A stretch of DNA of 64,000 bases from JBDIVL01 sp039794405 (GTDB taxonomy: Bacteria > Planctomycetota > Brocadiia > Brocadiales > Brocadiaceae), in the NCBI GenBank assembly GCA_039794405.1, contig JBDIVL010000013.1:1-64000 (forward strand). The letters are read 5' to 3'. A program made the position numbers and the translations under genes. Positions 1-7,110 of this stretch are shown piece after piece (the stretch's first letter is position 1; every line of letters begins with the position of its first letter). The notes under the pieces were generated by a model, which was given only the letters and a program-made list of their open reading frames with translations, was not told where the DNA came from and ran no database searches.

Positions 1-109
1 TGCCTATAAGATGAAGAGATTTGCCTGCACGAGGGGGATTCCCATTATCTATGCCAGAAGATCCTGGCCCTCTATCTATAGAAATATAAAGGCGGTCAAT
101 ATCATTTGA
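1..109 (+). CDS. C-terminal end of a DUF2325-like protein (partial)
   Basis: Only the last 35 codons are in the window; the reading frame begins at base 2 and ends in TGA at 107-109. The tail contains KAKR-like basic residues followed by RGIPIIYARRS, which resembles the end of DUF2325 proteins, small Rossmann-like proteins of unknown role that commonly end in a 'GIPVIYxRxxSxxxLRR' pattern. This rests on remembered family appearance, not on a search. No signal peptide or membrane segment can be judged because the start is missing. The next gene starts about 270 bases downstream. Confidence 0.45.
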   Translation, partial: AYKMKRFACTRGIPIIYARRSWPSIYRNIKAVNII

Positions 110-205
110 ACTGGATGGAACTACTGCTCTTTTTAAACAGGCAAAAATTCTACGGTAAAGGCCGCTTCAATCAAAAGAAGAGTATACTCATTTTTATCAA
201 GTCAG

Positions 206-250
206 TCCTCATAGTTGGTTCAATCGTTCACGATGAACCAACTATGAGGA
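206..250. repeat. Perfect 17-bp stem hairpin with GGTTCA arms
   Basis: Two 17-base arms around an 11-base loop form a perfect palindrome. The arm core GTTGGTTCAATCGT matches the right end of the larger paired-hairpin elements at 25442-25563 and 63872-63988, so this is probably a solo end of that family. There is no T-tract, so it is not an obvious terminator. A 94-codon open frame runs through it, but I do not regard it as a gene. Confidence 0.7.
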
Positions 251-376
251 TACGGATAAACGTGTGGAGACGATCTGGAGGGTTGTTATCCTCTGCTTTT
301 GTCCCTGTCGCACTGAAAACCTGTTTACAGAAAATGAAAATTCCTATACGATTAAATCATCATGGAGGATACGTAG

Positions 377-649
377 ATGAGAACACATAAATTCTTTGCA
401 TGTCCAAATTGTGGTAATGCCAGGCTATTTAAAGTTTTTACGAGCAGTTTTCAAGTTGTTATGCAATCTCCCGATGATGGGACATGTATAGGCGAAAGTG
501 GTATTTTGCCTAATCTACGACAAAATGATAACTATGTCGAATGTCAATTATGTCATGAGAAATCGGAGTATGATATCGCAGTAGATCATGGTAAAAAATA
601 TCTTAAAACTACCAGGAATTTGAAGGCGATAAACGTACCAGTACAATAA
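377..649 (+). CDS. Small zinc-ribbon-like hypothetical protein
   Basis: A 90-residue soluble protein with two cysteine pairs, CPNCG at residues 9-13 and CQLCH near residue 57, spaced as in a zinc ribbon or rubredoxin-like knuckle. The start is supported by GGAGG about 10 bases upstream. It has no signal peptide. It lies between the DUF2325-like tail and another cysteine-rich small protein on the same strand, so the three may be co-transcribed. Function is unknown; metal binding is inferred from the cysteine spacing only. Confidence 0.6.
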   Translation: MRTHKFFACPNCGNARLFKVFTSSFQVVMQSPDDGTCIGESGILPNLRQNDNYVECQLCHEKSEYDIAVDHGKKYLKTTRNLKAINVPVQ

Positions 650-688
650 GATACTGGATTGATTCATAATAAAAGTGAAGAGAGAAAC

Positions 689-871
689 ATGAAAAGTAGA
701 ATAAGAGAGAACATCTCAAAAAAACTATGTCCTTTCGTTGAAAATCCGCCCAGTGACGATTGTTATTGTGCTAAATTAGATAGTCTCAATATCGAGGATG
801 CTCTGTATTATTGTGGGAAAAATTTTCAGAAGTGTAAAATTTACGGAACAATTTTCTCGAAGTCCAGGTAA
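689..871 (+). CDS. Small cysteine-rich protein
   Basis: I place the start at the ATG at 689, preceded by GAAGAGAG, rather than at 659, giving about 60 residues. Six cysteines occur as CPF, CYC, YYCG and CKIYG, a pattern I associate with small cysteine-rich proteins of planctomycetes and deltaproteobacteria, probably an Fe-S or zinc site. The gene begins 40 bases after the zinc-ribbon gene. No function is assigned. It is real rather than random because the cysteine pattern is dense and regular and a ribosome site is present. Confidence 0.5.
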   Translation: MKSRIRENISKKLCPFVENPPSDDCYCAKLDSLNIEDALYYCGKNFQKCKIYGTIFSKSR

Positions 872-919
872 AATTCCCATAAAGTTTTGAATTTTAAGTT
901 ACCAAATGACTAAATGTAC

Positions 920-972
920 GTATAGGAAATTCAAACCAGCCCTGTAGGGGCGTATGCAATACGCCCTACAGG
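920..972. repeat. TATAGGAA(A/T)TTCAAA motif plus GTAGGGGCG palindrome
   Basis: The recurrent motif at 920-936 is followed by a perfect hairpin at 941-972 whose arms read CCTGTAGGGGCGTAT and its complement around GCAAT. The GTAGGGGCG type of palindrome recurs at 7016-7106 and 29885-29962, and the leading motif recurs in at least five other spacers. Confidence 0.75.
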
Positions 973-1041
973 TTACATAAAAAATCGACTTTCCGAATTT
1001 TGATCAGTTTATCGAGTCGTCCTCCTCAGAGAAGAAAAATA

Positions 1042-1916
1042 CTACCCATCGCTAGTGGCAATAACTGTTGCCGCCAATAATCTCAACAGCCCAGGGCGAA
1101 GCCCTACATTTTGAATTTGTGTATAGCTATCTGTCATTCCATCAATGGCATAGACAGAATTGTTTGTTGAGCACGCCAGATAAAGAGTTTTTCCATCAGG
1201 TGTTGTCGTTGCCGTTTCTAACATTAACCCTTCACCAAGTTTAATCCGTTTTGGTTCTTTGTATTTCTCCATATCAATCACGTATAAGGCGCTTTCTGGC
1301 TGACTGATAATATATGCCTTTTTCCCCAATTTACAAAATTCACTCCCGTCATGCCTTCGCCGCCCGGGAATGTGGTTATAACTTTATTACTTTTCACATC
1401 TGTCACAGATACCGTCTGATCACCATTATTGGGGACAATAACCTTTGCTCCATCAGGGAATACGTAGGCCCTCCACGGGTTTCTCCCCACGCGTATTGTT
1501 TTTACGATATTGTTGTCTGTTCGTGTATCAATTACTGCCACTTGGTTAGAGTCGCCGTCAGCCGCATACAAGTACATTCCGCCCGGGGTCAATGTGGGAT
1601 GAGCGATGCCGTTTATTTCTGAAAGTCTTTTATTTAAATCTAAAGAGGCCAAAACATGCGAACTCCCAATGTAGGTATTCTTTATAAGCTTTTGGCTTTT
1701 TACATCAATAACACCAACTCATGAGCACCAAGGTTTGATACATAGACCTTTGACATATCGGGCAATATAGAGAAACCATGTAGCTCGTAAAAACCAGAAA
1801 TCCTGTTAATTTCTTTATTGTTTATGAGATCTACAATTGAAATGGAACCTTTTCTTTATTCTCTGCGCAGACCTGCATCGGTACTATTCCTAAACCGAGC
1901 GTAATAATATATCGCA
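1042..1916 (-). pseudogene. YVTN-type beta-propeller secreted protein, broken by several frameshifts
   Basis: Read on the minus strand from ATG at 1916, the product begins with a signal peptide (MRYIITLGLGIVPMQVCAEN) and continues as propeller blades with repeated VIDxxxNK, P-DG-x-YV and NNGDQTVSV phrases. The frame must be changed at least four times: just after the signal peptide (about 1850), near 1720, near 1325 within an A-run, and near 1095 within a C-run. The pieces join into one continuous propeller of roughly 290 residues. Intact relatives are periplasmic seven-bladed surface or cytochrome-associated proteins. The neighbouring genes are intact, so I read this as gene decay, though homopolymer sequencing errors are possible. 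It is downstream of tonB on the same strand. Confidence 0.75.
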
Positions 1917-2017
1917 TATAATAAGCTTGGTATCATTGGTGCTGTAAGGGCAAATGATGGTACACTGGTTGTCTGCGAAGAAAATAAGTTCAACGCTCAA
2001 TCCATAGAACTGTTTTT

Positions 2018-2875
2018 TCAGTTAGATTTTTTATCTGATTCTTCCAGGCGAAATCTGACAGGGATTGCCACCCTGGACTTAACAGATAGGCCTCCTATCC
2101 GTTCAGGTTGGAATCTCCAACGCCTTACTGCCTTTAAAGCCGCCTGATCAAGCAGTTGATAGCCACTACTCTGTTTAACTTCAACCTTAACAGGTATACC
2201 TTTCTGGTCTACCTCCACCCTGAGTATCACCAGTCCTTCCTGATGCATTTGTTTTGCAAGCTGAGGGTATTCAGGAGGTTGGTTCTGGAAATAACCGGGT
2301 TTGTTTTTCGTTCTGATTGTTCCTTGAGAAGAACGCGGCATAGTCTTAACTGTTTCCTGGTGTTTTTCTATTGTTGAAGTAATGGATTTGGCTGCATCTA
2401 CATTTGGTTGGGGCAGTGTCACTGGTTCTTCATGCGGCACAATTTTAACTCCTTCCTGTTGTTTTTCCGTTGTAGATGTAATAGGTTTAACCACATCTAC
2501 CTCTGGTTGAGACAGTGTCTTAACCGTTTCCTGCTGTTTTTCTGTTGTGGGTGTAATGGATTTAACCGTATCTACGTTTGATTGCACCGGTGTCGCTGAT
2601 TCTTCCTGCAGCACAGTCTTAACAAGTTCCTGCTGTCTTTCCGTTGCAGATGTAGTAGATTTAACTATCTCCGTATCCGGTTGTGGCACGGCAGTTACCA
2701 GATCAACGTCTATGCTCCCATTGGCTGATTGAACGCTGTATTGAACAGGTTTAACAAAAAGCTTTCCACCAACAAAAAACAAAACGCCATGAATGAATAA
2801 GGCAAGTATAAATCCTTTAATCATGCCGTGGTTGCCGGGTTTGACCTTGTGGTAGTTGAATCTATCTGTTGTCAT
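2018..2875 (-). CDS. tonB: TonB energy transducer with internal repeats
   Basis: A 285-residue TonB-family protein that carries proton-motive energy from ExbB/ExbD in the inner membrane to an outer-membrane receptor. A single membrane anchor lies near residues 19-40 (GMIKGFILALFIHGVLFFVGG). The central part, about residues 65-185, holds four or five degenerate repeats of roughly 30 residues built around T-T/S-TTEKQQE-VKT, in place of the usual Pro/Lys-rich spacer. The C-terminal domain (about 200-280) has YP-LAK, VEVDQKG and the closing RWRFQP. It overlaps exbD by the ATGA junction (2872-2875), so it is the last gene of a receptor-exbB-exbD-tonB operon controlled by B12 riboswitches and is probably dedicated to that receptor. 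Confidence 0.9.
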   Translation of the reverse strand: MTTDRFNYHKVKPGNHGMIKGFILALFIHGVLFFVGGKLFVKPVQYSVQSANGSIDVDLVTAVPQPDTEIVKSTTSATERQQELVKTVLQEESATPVQSNVDTVKSITPTTEKQQETVKTLSQPEVDVVKPITSTTEKQQEGVKIVPHEEPVTLPQPNVDAAKSITSTIEKHQETVKTMPRSSQGTIRTKNKPGYFQNQPPEYPQLAKQMHQEGLVILRVEVDQKGIPVKVEVKQSSGYQLLDQAALKAVRRWRFQPERIGGLSVKSRVAIPVRFRLEESDKKSN

Positions 2876-3294
2876 TTTTGCAAAGGTTCTCCTTGCTTTG
2901 TCTGAATGGCAACTTTCGTGATTCCTGAAGACCTCACCTCGTCAAGGATTTGAATTGCATTGCCAAAATAGGCTTCCTTGTCTCCATTAATAAAAACCCT
3001 CATGTCTGGATTTTCTGCATTCAATTGTTTCAAGCGCTGGGGTAAAAGGTTGGGAGCCAGTCTTTCTTGATTCAGGTATATATCTCCTGCCTTGGTGACG
3101 GTAATGGTTACTGCTACTTCGCGCTCTTGAGGTGTACCTGTGGCGGCGGAGGGCAAATTCACACTAATGCCCTGATTTTTGACCATTGAAAGAGAAACCA
3201 TTACAAAAGTCGCCAAAAGAAAAAATATAACATCAATAAGCGGAATGATCTCTATCCTTGCCTTCCGTCTGGTTGTTGGCAGTGGTATCTTCAT
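2872..3294 (-). CDS. exbD: ExbD/TolR-type biopolymer transport protein
   Basis: A 140-residue inner-membrane protein with one N-terminal membrane segment containing the conserved proton-carrying Asp in IEIIPLIDVIFFLLATFVM (about residues 14-32) and a periplasmic domain with the usual MRVFINGDKEAYFG motif. It works with ExbB as the proton channel that drives TonB. The start overlaps the end of exbB by four bases (3291-3294) and its end overlaps tonB by four bases, so the three are translationally coupled. Length is normal for the family. Confidence 0.93.
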   Translation of the reverse strand: MKIPLPTTRRKARIEIIPLIDVIFFLLATFVMVSLSMVKNQGISVNLPSAATGTPQEREVAVTITVTKAGDIYLNQERLAPNLLPQRLKQLNAENPDMRVFINGDKEAYFGNAIQILDEVRSSGITKVAIQTKQGEPLQK

Positions 3295-3899
3295 AAGCTT
3301 TTGTCCTGTTTTAATAGCAAAAGTTCGAGATGCGTGGTGGCATCCTCAATTTCATGCCTGGCTTCTTCAAGGCGTGCATTGAGATAATTAAAAGGAATAA
3401 GCGCGACAATGGCGGTGAGAAGGCCGTATGCGGTGGCAATTAAGGCCTCGGCAATGCCGCCAGTGATAACCGCGGGCGCCTCAAGCTCCTTACCACCCAA
3501 AAGGCCAAAGGCTTGTATCATGCCGGTTACCGTGCCAAAAAGACCCAGGAGCGGCGCAAGGGTAATAATGGTGTCAAGTACCGGAAGCCCCCGGTTAAAA
3601 CGCTTAAGTTCCTTATTTGCAGCCTGCAAAAGGGCATTTGAGAATGCTTTGTGACGATGGCGAAGACCGTAAACTAGAGTAGCGGCAACAAAATCATTGC
3701 ATCCTTCTCCTGCTTGTATCGCTTCTTCAATTTTCCCTTTCTCAACTTCGGAAAATATTTTTCCTACCGTTTCCGGATACCTTGATCTTTTTTCCCGGAT
3801 AAGAAATGTAATCCGCTCTATAATTACGGTTATGGCTGCCAGTGACGCAACGAGGATAGGCCACATGGCAGGCCCCCCTCTTAAGAATAAATGGAACAT
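3291..3899 (-). CDS. exbB: ExbB/MotA/TolQ-type proton channel protein
   Basis: A 202-residue inner-membrane protein with three membrane segments: near residues 12-30, 105-130 (PLLGLFGTVTGMIQAF, the family signature) and 145-170. It forms the ion channel with ExbD. The start at 3899 sits 20 bases after the receptor gene's stop with AGGAG just upstream. It is the second gene of the B12-regulated receptor operon. All expected features are intact. Confidence 0.93.
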   Translation of the reverse strand: MFHLFLRGGPAMWPILVASLAAITVIIERITFLIREKRSRYPETVGKIFSEVEKGKIEEAIQAGEGCNDFVAATLVYGLRHRHKAFSNALLQAANKELKRFNRGLPVLDTIITLAPLLGLFGTVTGMIQAFGLLGGKELEAPAVITGGIAEALIATAYGLLTAIVALIPFNYLNARLEEARHEIEDATTHLELLLLKQDKSL

Positions 3900-3918
3900 T
3901 TTTCACTCCTTTTTAAAA

Positions 3919-6264
3919 TTAGAATCGGAAAGTCAGTGCGGTACGAACCGAAATGGGTTCAACTGGTTTAAAGTGAATGTCATTATGAGAAGCATTTTCC
4001 TCTTTCAAACGCGATGGGTAATAATAGTCAATCTCATGATCCTTATTGTCGAGGAGATTGAAACCCTCGACACTGAGAGTCCAATTTTTATTGAAGTTGT
4101 AGCCCACTCTTGCACTCAGCAGACTGGTGGATTTTGAGCGGATGCTGTTATCTTCCGTAAGAGGACGAGGGCCGAAAAACCGTAGCCGTAGTTCACTGAA
4201 AAGGCCACGCTCGCCTGGTTGTTGGAATGCAATTCCTGTAGATATAACGCTGTCAATTGCACCCGGGATGTGCCTACCCTGCACTCCTTCACCCTCAACA
4301 GTTTCACGAAACTCAGTGTGTGAAAACGAGAAATCAGCATCCAGGGAGAGCCATTTGGTGGGCGTGTAGTAATTTGTCCACTCGATACCATAACGTCTGG
4401 TAGGGGCGCTGGCCTCGGTGCTACCAGCATCTCCGGAAAAAACTAGCTCAGATTCAATATCCAGCAACCACAACGCCAACGTGCTTTGCAACCCCTTAAC
4501 AACAGTAGTGCGTACACCGATTTCCGCCCCTTTTGTACGCACCAACGGATCTGCCGGTTCCACAGTATCTCCTGTCTTTGGATCAACATGTTGTGTCACA
4601 CCGCGGCCAGCATTACTGTGGAAACCGAGGCCGGCGCTCAGGTAATACTCCGTTTTGGCCCACGGACCGAAGATAAGCGACCCTTTGGGACTAACTATTG
4701 CATCATCTCGTGTGCCGGAGTTAGCAGATAAATCACTATCCACATCGAAGTAGTAATAATCCATTCGCAATCCAAAAACCGTGCGGAATTTGTCTGCCCA
4801 TTGCACCTTATTCTCGACATAGGGAGAAAGACTCGTCTCCCACACATCATCCACACGGGTTGTATCAGAAATCTTTTTACCTTCATAATCAATCTTGTCT
4901 GTACGTCGCCGTTCTACAGTTTGAAACAAGCCGTTTGTAACAGAATCACTGCGTATTTGCAGGCCAACGGTGTTTTCCATATCGCGACTAAAAATTTCAC
5001 CGTACCAGGTTTGGCTGGCCTTCGTCCCGCCAACCCACCGCCTGTCCAGTTGCTCAAACTGATCACCCTGGGGACTGTCAAGATAATATGTAAAATTAGA
5101 AAATAAATTAAGGTCATAATAAAATCCATAGAGCAGTACCTCTGTGGAAGAATCTGGATTAGCGCGATGCCACTCCGCCGAGAGACTGTGGCGCTGCGAG
5201 TCACCGCCATCGCTTGAATCCAAAGAATCAAAACGGTCAAAGTCAGGAATTTTTTGCAGTGCACGATCAGCAATTTGATCGGTTGCGTTCCAGTTCCCGG
5301 CATACGCCATGGCCGTTACACTATAGCCAAACTCAGCATCACCCCGACTGTAGCTCAATACACTATTTATCCTCTTGTAATCGTCTGGCTCGGTCCAAGG
5401 GCCATCATTATGGAATAATTCAACGGCATACAGAAGATTTCCACTTCCGACAAGATGTGATGAGGCATACAGGCCTCGCGCATATCCGAAACTGCCACCT
5501 TCCACCTGTGCTATACTTTGCGGAAGAAAACTTACATATTGAATGTCGGCTGCACCTGCGGAGGAAAAATCACCGAGGTCTGCATAGTAAGGCCCTTTTC
5601 GGAAATTCACACGCTCAATCAGTTCAGGGATCATGAAATTCAAATCAGTATAGCCCTGGCCATGTCCATGAGTGGGCATATTTACCGGAACGCCATTGAC
5701 CGATGTGGCAAAGTCCGTTCCGTGGTCAAGATTAAAGCCGCGCAGAAAGAACTGATTCGCTTTGCCGGCGCCACTGTGCTGGGCGACGATAACGCCGGGA
5801 ACTGTCTCCAGCACTTCACCGGGACGCGACAAGGTACGCCTTTCCAACTCATCTTTACCCACTGTACCTTGAGAGGCCGCGCCTGCGATGCCGAGCAAAC
5901 TATCCGCGCGGCCATAGACTAATACTTCCGGCAAAAGAAATGCATCAGTTGCGGAAGACGTTGAATTCGCGAATGACTGGACGGTGTCTGTTGAATTACC
6001 GTTATTGTTGCCACTTTCTTCCGATTGATCAGAAAAGTCTACACCTGTTAAATCTGACGTCGAAGAACTGGCCTCAACTTGCTCTCCGGTTACGTTCTGT
6101 TCTGTTGATTGTTTTAGAATTTCCTTGCTGCTCTCTACTTCCTTTTCTTCCAAAAGAGGCTTCGTTGGAGCAGGTTCTGCTGTTTCTCCAGCCGATGCGG
6201 TCTTACAATAAAAATTAGGCGCTAAATTAATTACTAACAAAATTAAGAGATACTTCATTTGCAT
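3919..6264 (-). CDS. TonB-dependent outer-membrane receptor under B12 riboswitch control
   Basis: A 781-residue outer-membrane beta-barrel receptor. It starts with a signal peptide (MKYLLILLVINLAP, cleavage near the alanine-rich stretch around residue 25) and an 85-residue Glu/Ser/Thr/Asn-rich linker. A likely TonB box follows (LPEVLVYG, near residue 113), then a plug domain with the motifs GEVLETVPGV and LRGFNLDHGTDF, and a barrel ending in the typical aromatic residue (LTFRF). The plug has a histidine-rich loop, MPTHGHGQGYTDLN. Because two B12 riboswitches precede it and exbB, exbD and tonB follow, the substrate is probably cobalamin, another corrinoid or chelated cobalt. The sequence is not close enough to BtuB for me to name it so. 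The histidines would suit a metal ligand. Confidence 0.88.
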   Translation of the reverse strand: MQMKYLLILLVINLAPNFYCKTASAGETAEPAPTKPLLEEKEVESSKEILKQSTEQNVTGEQVEASSSTSDLTGVDFSDQSEESGNNNGNSTDTVQSFANSTSSATDAFLLPEVLVYGRADSLLGIAGAASQGTVGKDELERRTLSRPGEVLETVPGVIVAQHSGAGKANQFFLRGFNLDHGTDFATSVNGVPVNMPTHGHGQGYTDLNFMIPELIERVNFRKGPYYADLGDFSSAGAADIQYVSFLPQSIAQVEGGSFGYARGLYASSHLVGSGNLLYAVELFHNDGPWTEPDDYKRINSVLSYSRGDAEFGYSVTAMAYAGNWNATDQIADRALQKIPDFDRFDSLDSSDGGDSQRHSLSAEWHRANPDSSTEVLLYGFYYDLNLFSNFTYYLDSPQGDQFEQLDRRWVGGTKASQTWYGEIFSRDMENTVGLQIRSDSVTNGLFQTVERRRTDKIDYEGKKISDTTRVDDVWETSLSPYVENKVQWADKFRTVFGLRMDYYYFDVDSDLSANSGTRDDAIVSPKGSLIFGPWAKTEYYLSAGLGFHSNAGRGVTQHVDPKTGDTVEPADPLVRTKGAEIGVRTTVVKGLQSTLALWLLDIESELVFSGDAGSTEASAPTRRYGIEWTNYYTPTKWLSLDADFSFSHTEFRETVEGEGVQGRHIPGAIDSVISTGIAFQQPGERGLFSELRLRFFGPRPLTEDNSIRSKSTSLLSARVGYNFNKNWTLSVEGFNLLDNKDHEIDYYYPSRLKEENASHNDIHFKPVEPISVRTALTFRF

Positions 6265-6302
6265 CCTTCCTTTCCCCCCGGAAATAAGAATTCATAAAAT
6301 CA

Positions 6303-6566
6303 TGTTCAAACAGGTCTCCTGGCTTCCGGGTCATTCTACTTTCTGCGCCTTCCCATCCCAAATTAACGGTTTAAGCAGTTTAAACGGCTTTGCGACGGGT
6401 TCGCTTCATCCGTCTTACGTGGAAAGATATCCTGAAAACTACATACAGAAATAAAAATTCCTGCACGATCAATATAGGGACAGTGGCATATTGCAGGTTT
6501 CGTCGCCGGTTACAGTTGCGGGGCAGCTCCCGTTTTTACGGGATTCCCTGAACATTTGAACGATAA
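6303..6566 (-). promoter_or_regulatory. Cobalamin riboswitch, receptor-proximal copy
   Basis: On the minus strand the segment shows the B12-box features in order: GGGAATCCCGT, then GCTGCCCCGCAACTGTAA, then CCACTG, then GGGAAGGCGCAGAA, and finally AAGCCAGGAGACCTG. The outer helix pairs GTTCAAA (about 6560) with TTTGAAC (about 6305). It lies 40 bases upstream of the receptor start, so it probably acts on translation or on termination just before the gene. The long variable arm at 6360-6500 is expected for this RNA class. Confidence 0.9.
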
Positions 6567-6635
6567 GATATTACACGATAAAATCCCTTTTGGTTAATCC
6601 TTTGTTTTCCTTTCACCTCCTTTTCAAATCTCAGA

Positions 6636-6662
6636 GTTGGTTCAATCTTGTAGACTGAACCA
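6636..6662. repeat. Solo GGTTCA hairpin (partial copy of the paired-hairpin element)
   Basis: TTGGTTCAATCTTGTAGACTGAACCA is nearly identical to the left end of the elements at 25442 and 63872 (same TTGTAGA loop). It sits on the receptor side of the terminator between the two riboswitches. Only the left half of the family is present here. Confidence 0.65.
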
Positions 6663-6710
6663 TATAATAAAAAAGCCCCTTTTTCTTCGTATCGGGAAGA
6701 AAAGGGGCTT
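6661..6710 (-). terminator. Intrinsic terminator between the two tandem B12 riboswitches
   Basis: On the minus strand AAGCCCCTTTTCTTC pairs with GAAGAAAAAGGGGCTT and is followed by TTTTTTATTAT. It lies about 65 bases downstream of the distal riboswitch's 3' end, well placed as its expression platform. When the distal riboswitch binds B12 this stem should end transcription before the proximal riboswitch and receptor. Confidence 0.85.
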
Positions 6711-6775
6711 CGATTCAAGTTTGAATATCAGCGCTTTACTTCTTTACTGCGAAGAAGTTTTCTAGCAAAATATTA

Positions 6776-6975
6776 CAGGCAGGTTTTCTGACTTACGGAT
6801 CATCCTACTTGCTGCACCTTCCCCTCACCAAAAGGACGAGAGTGGTTCTTCGCAACGTTCGTCACCGAATACAGCGGCGGTACCGTTCCCTTTTCTCCAA
6901 TAAAAGAAACCGGAGGCGGGATTCCCTTTTAGTCCCGATACGTATATCAGGACACCTGTATGGAAGGTTTATTAT
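6776..6975 (-). promoter_or_regulatory. Cobalamin riboswitch, distal copy of a tandem pair
   Basis: Minus-strand order of conserved parts: ACAGGTGTCCTG, AAAAGGGAATCCCG, ACGGTACCGCCGCTGT, CCACTCTCG, GGGGAAGGTGCAGCA and AAGTCAGAAAACCTGCCTG. It is a complete and well-conserved B12 riboswitch. It lies downstream of cobQ and upstream of a strong terminator, then of the second riboswitch, so it appears to be a first checkpoint in the receptor operon leader. Confidence 0.92.
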
Positions 6976-7015
6976 TGTAAAAGCTACATGATATACTCCT
7001 TCATGTTATATACCC

Positions 7016-7106
7016 GTAGGGGCGAACCTTGTGTTCGCCCTTGCCTGGTACAATTCAAATGTTTCTGGTTGTTTCCCATGTGGGCGAACACAAGGTTCGC
7101 CCCTAC
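7016..7106. repeat. Inverted repeat of the GTAGGGGCGAAC type
   Basis: The 25-base arm beginning GTAGGGGCGAACCTTGTG at 7016 is repeated in inverse at 7082-7106 around a 41-base loop. It lies immediately after the cobQ stop and could act as a 3' stem for that transcript, but it has no T-tract. It is one of several palindromes sharing the GTAGGGGCG core. Confidence 0.75.
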
Positions 7107-7110
7107 ACAT

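Noticed and set aside
106..390. 94-codon open frame after the DUF2325-like tail
   Set aside because: It runs through the hairpin at 206-250, has no ribosome site, and its product has no recognisable pattern; it also overlaps the start of the zinc-ribbon gene.
6536..6718. 60-codon frame between the B12 riboswitches
   Set aside because: It overlaps the terminator and riboswitch, whose structure explains the sequence better.
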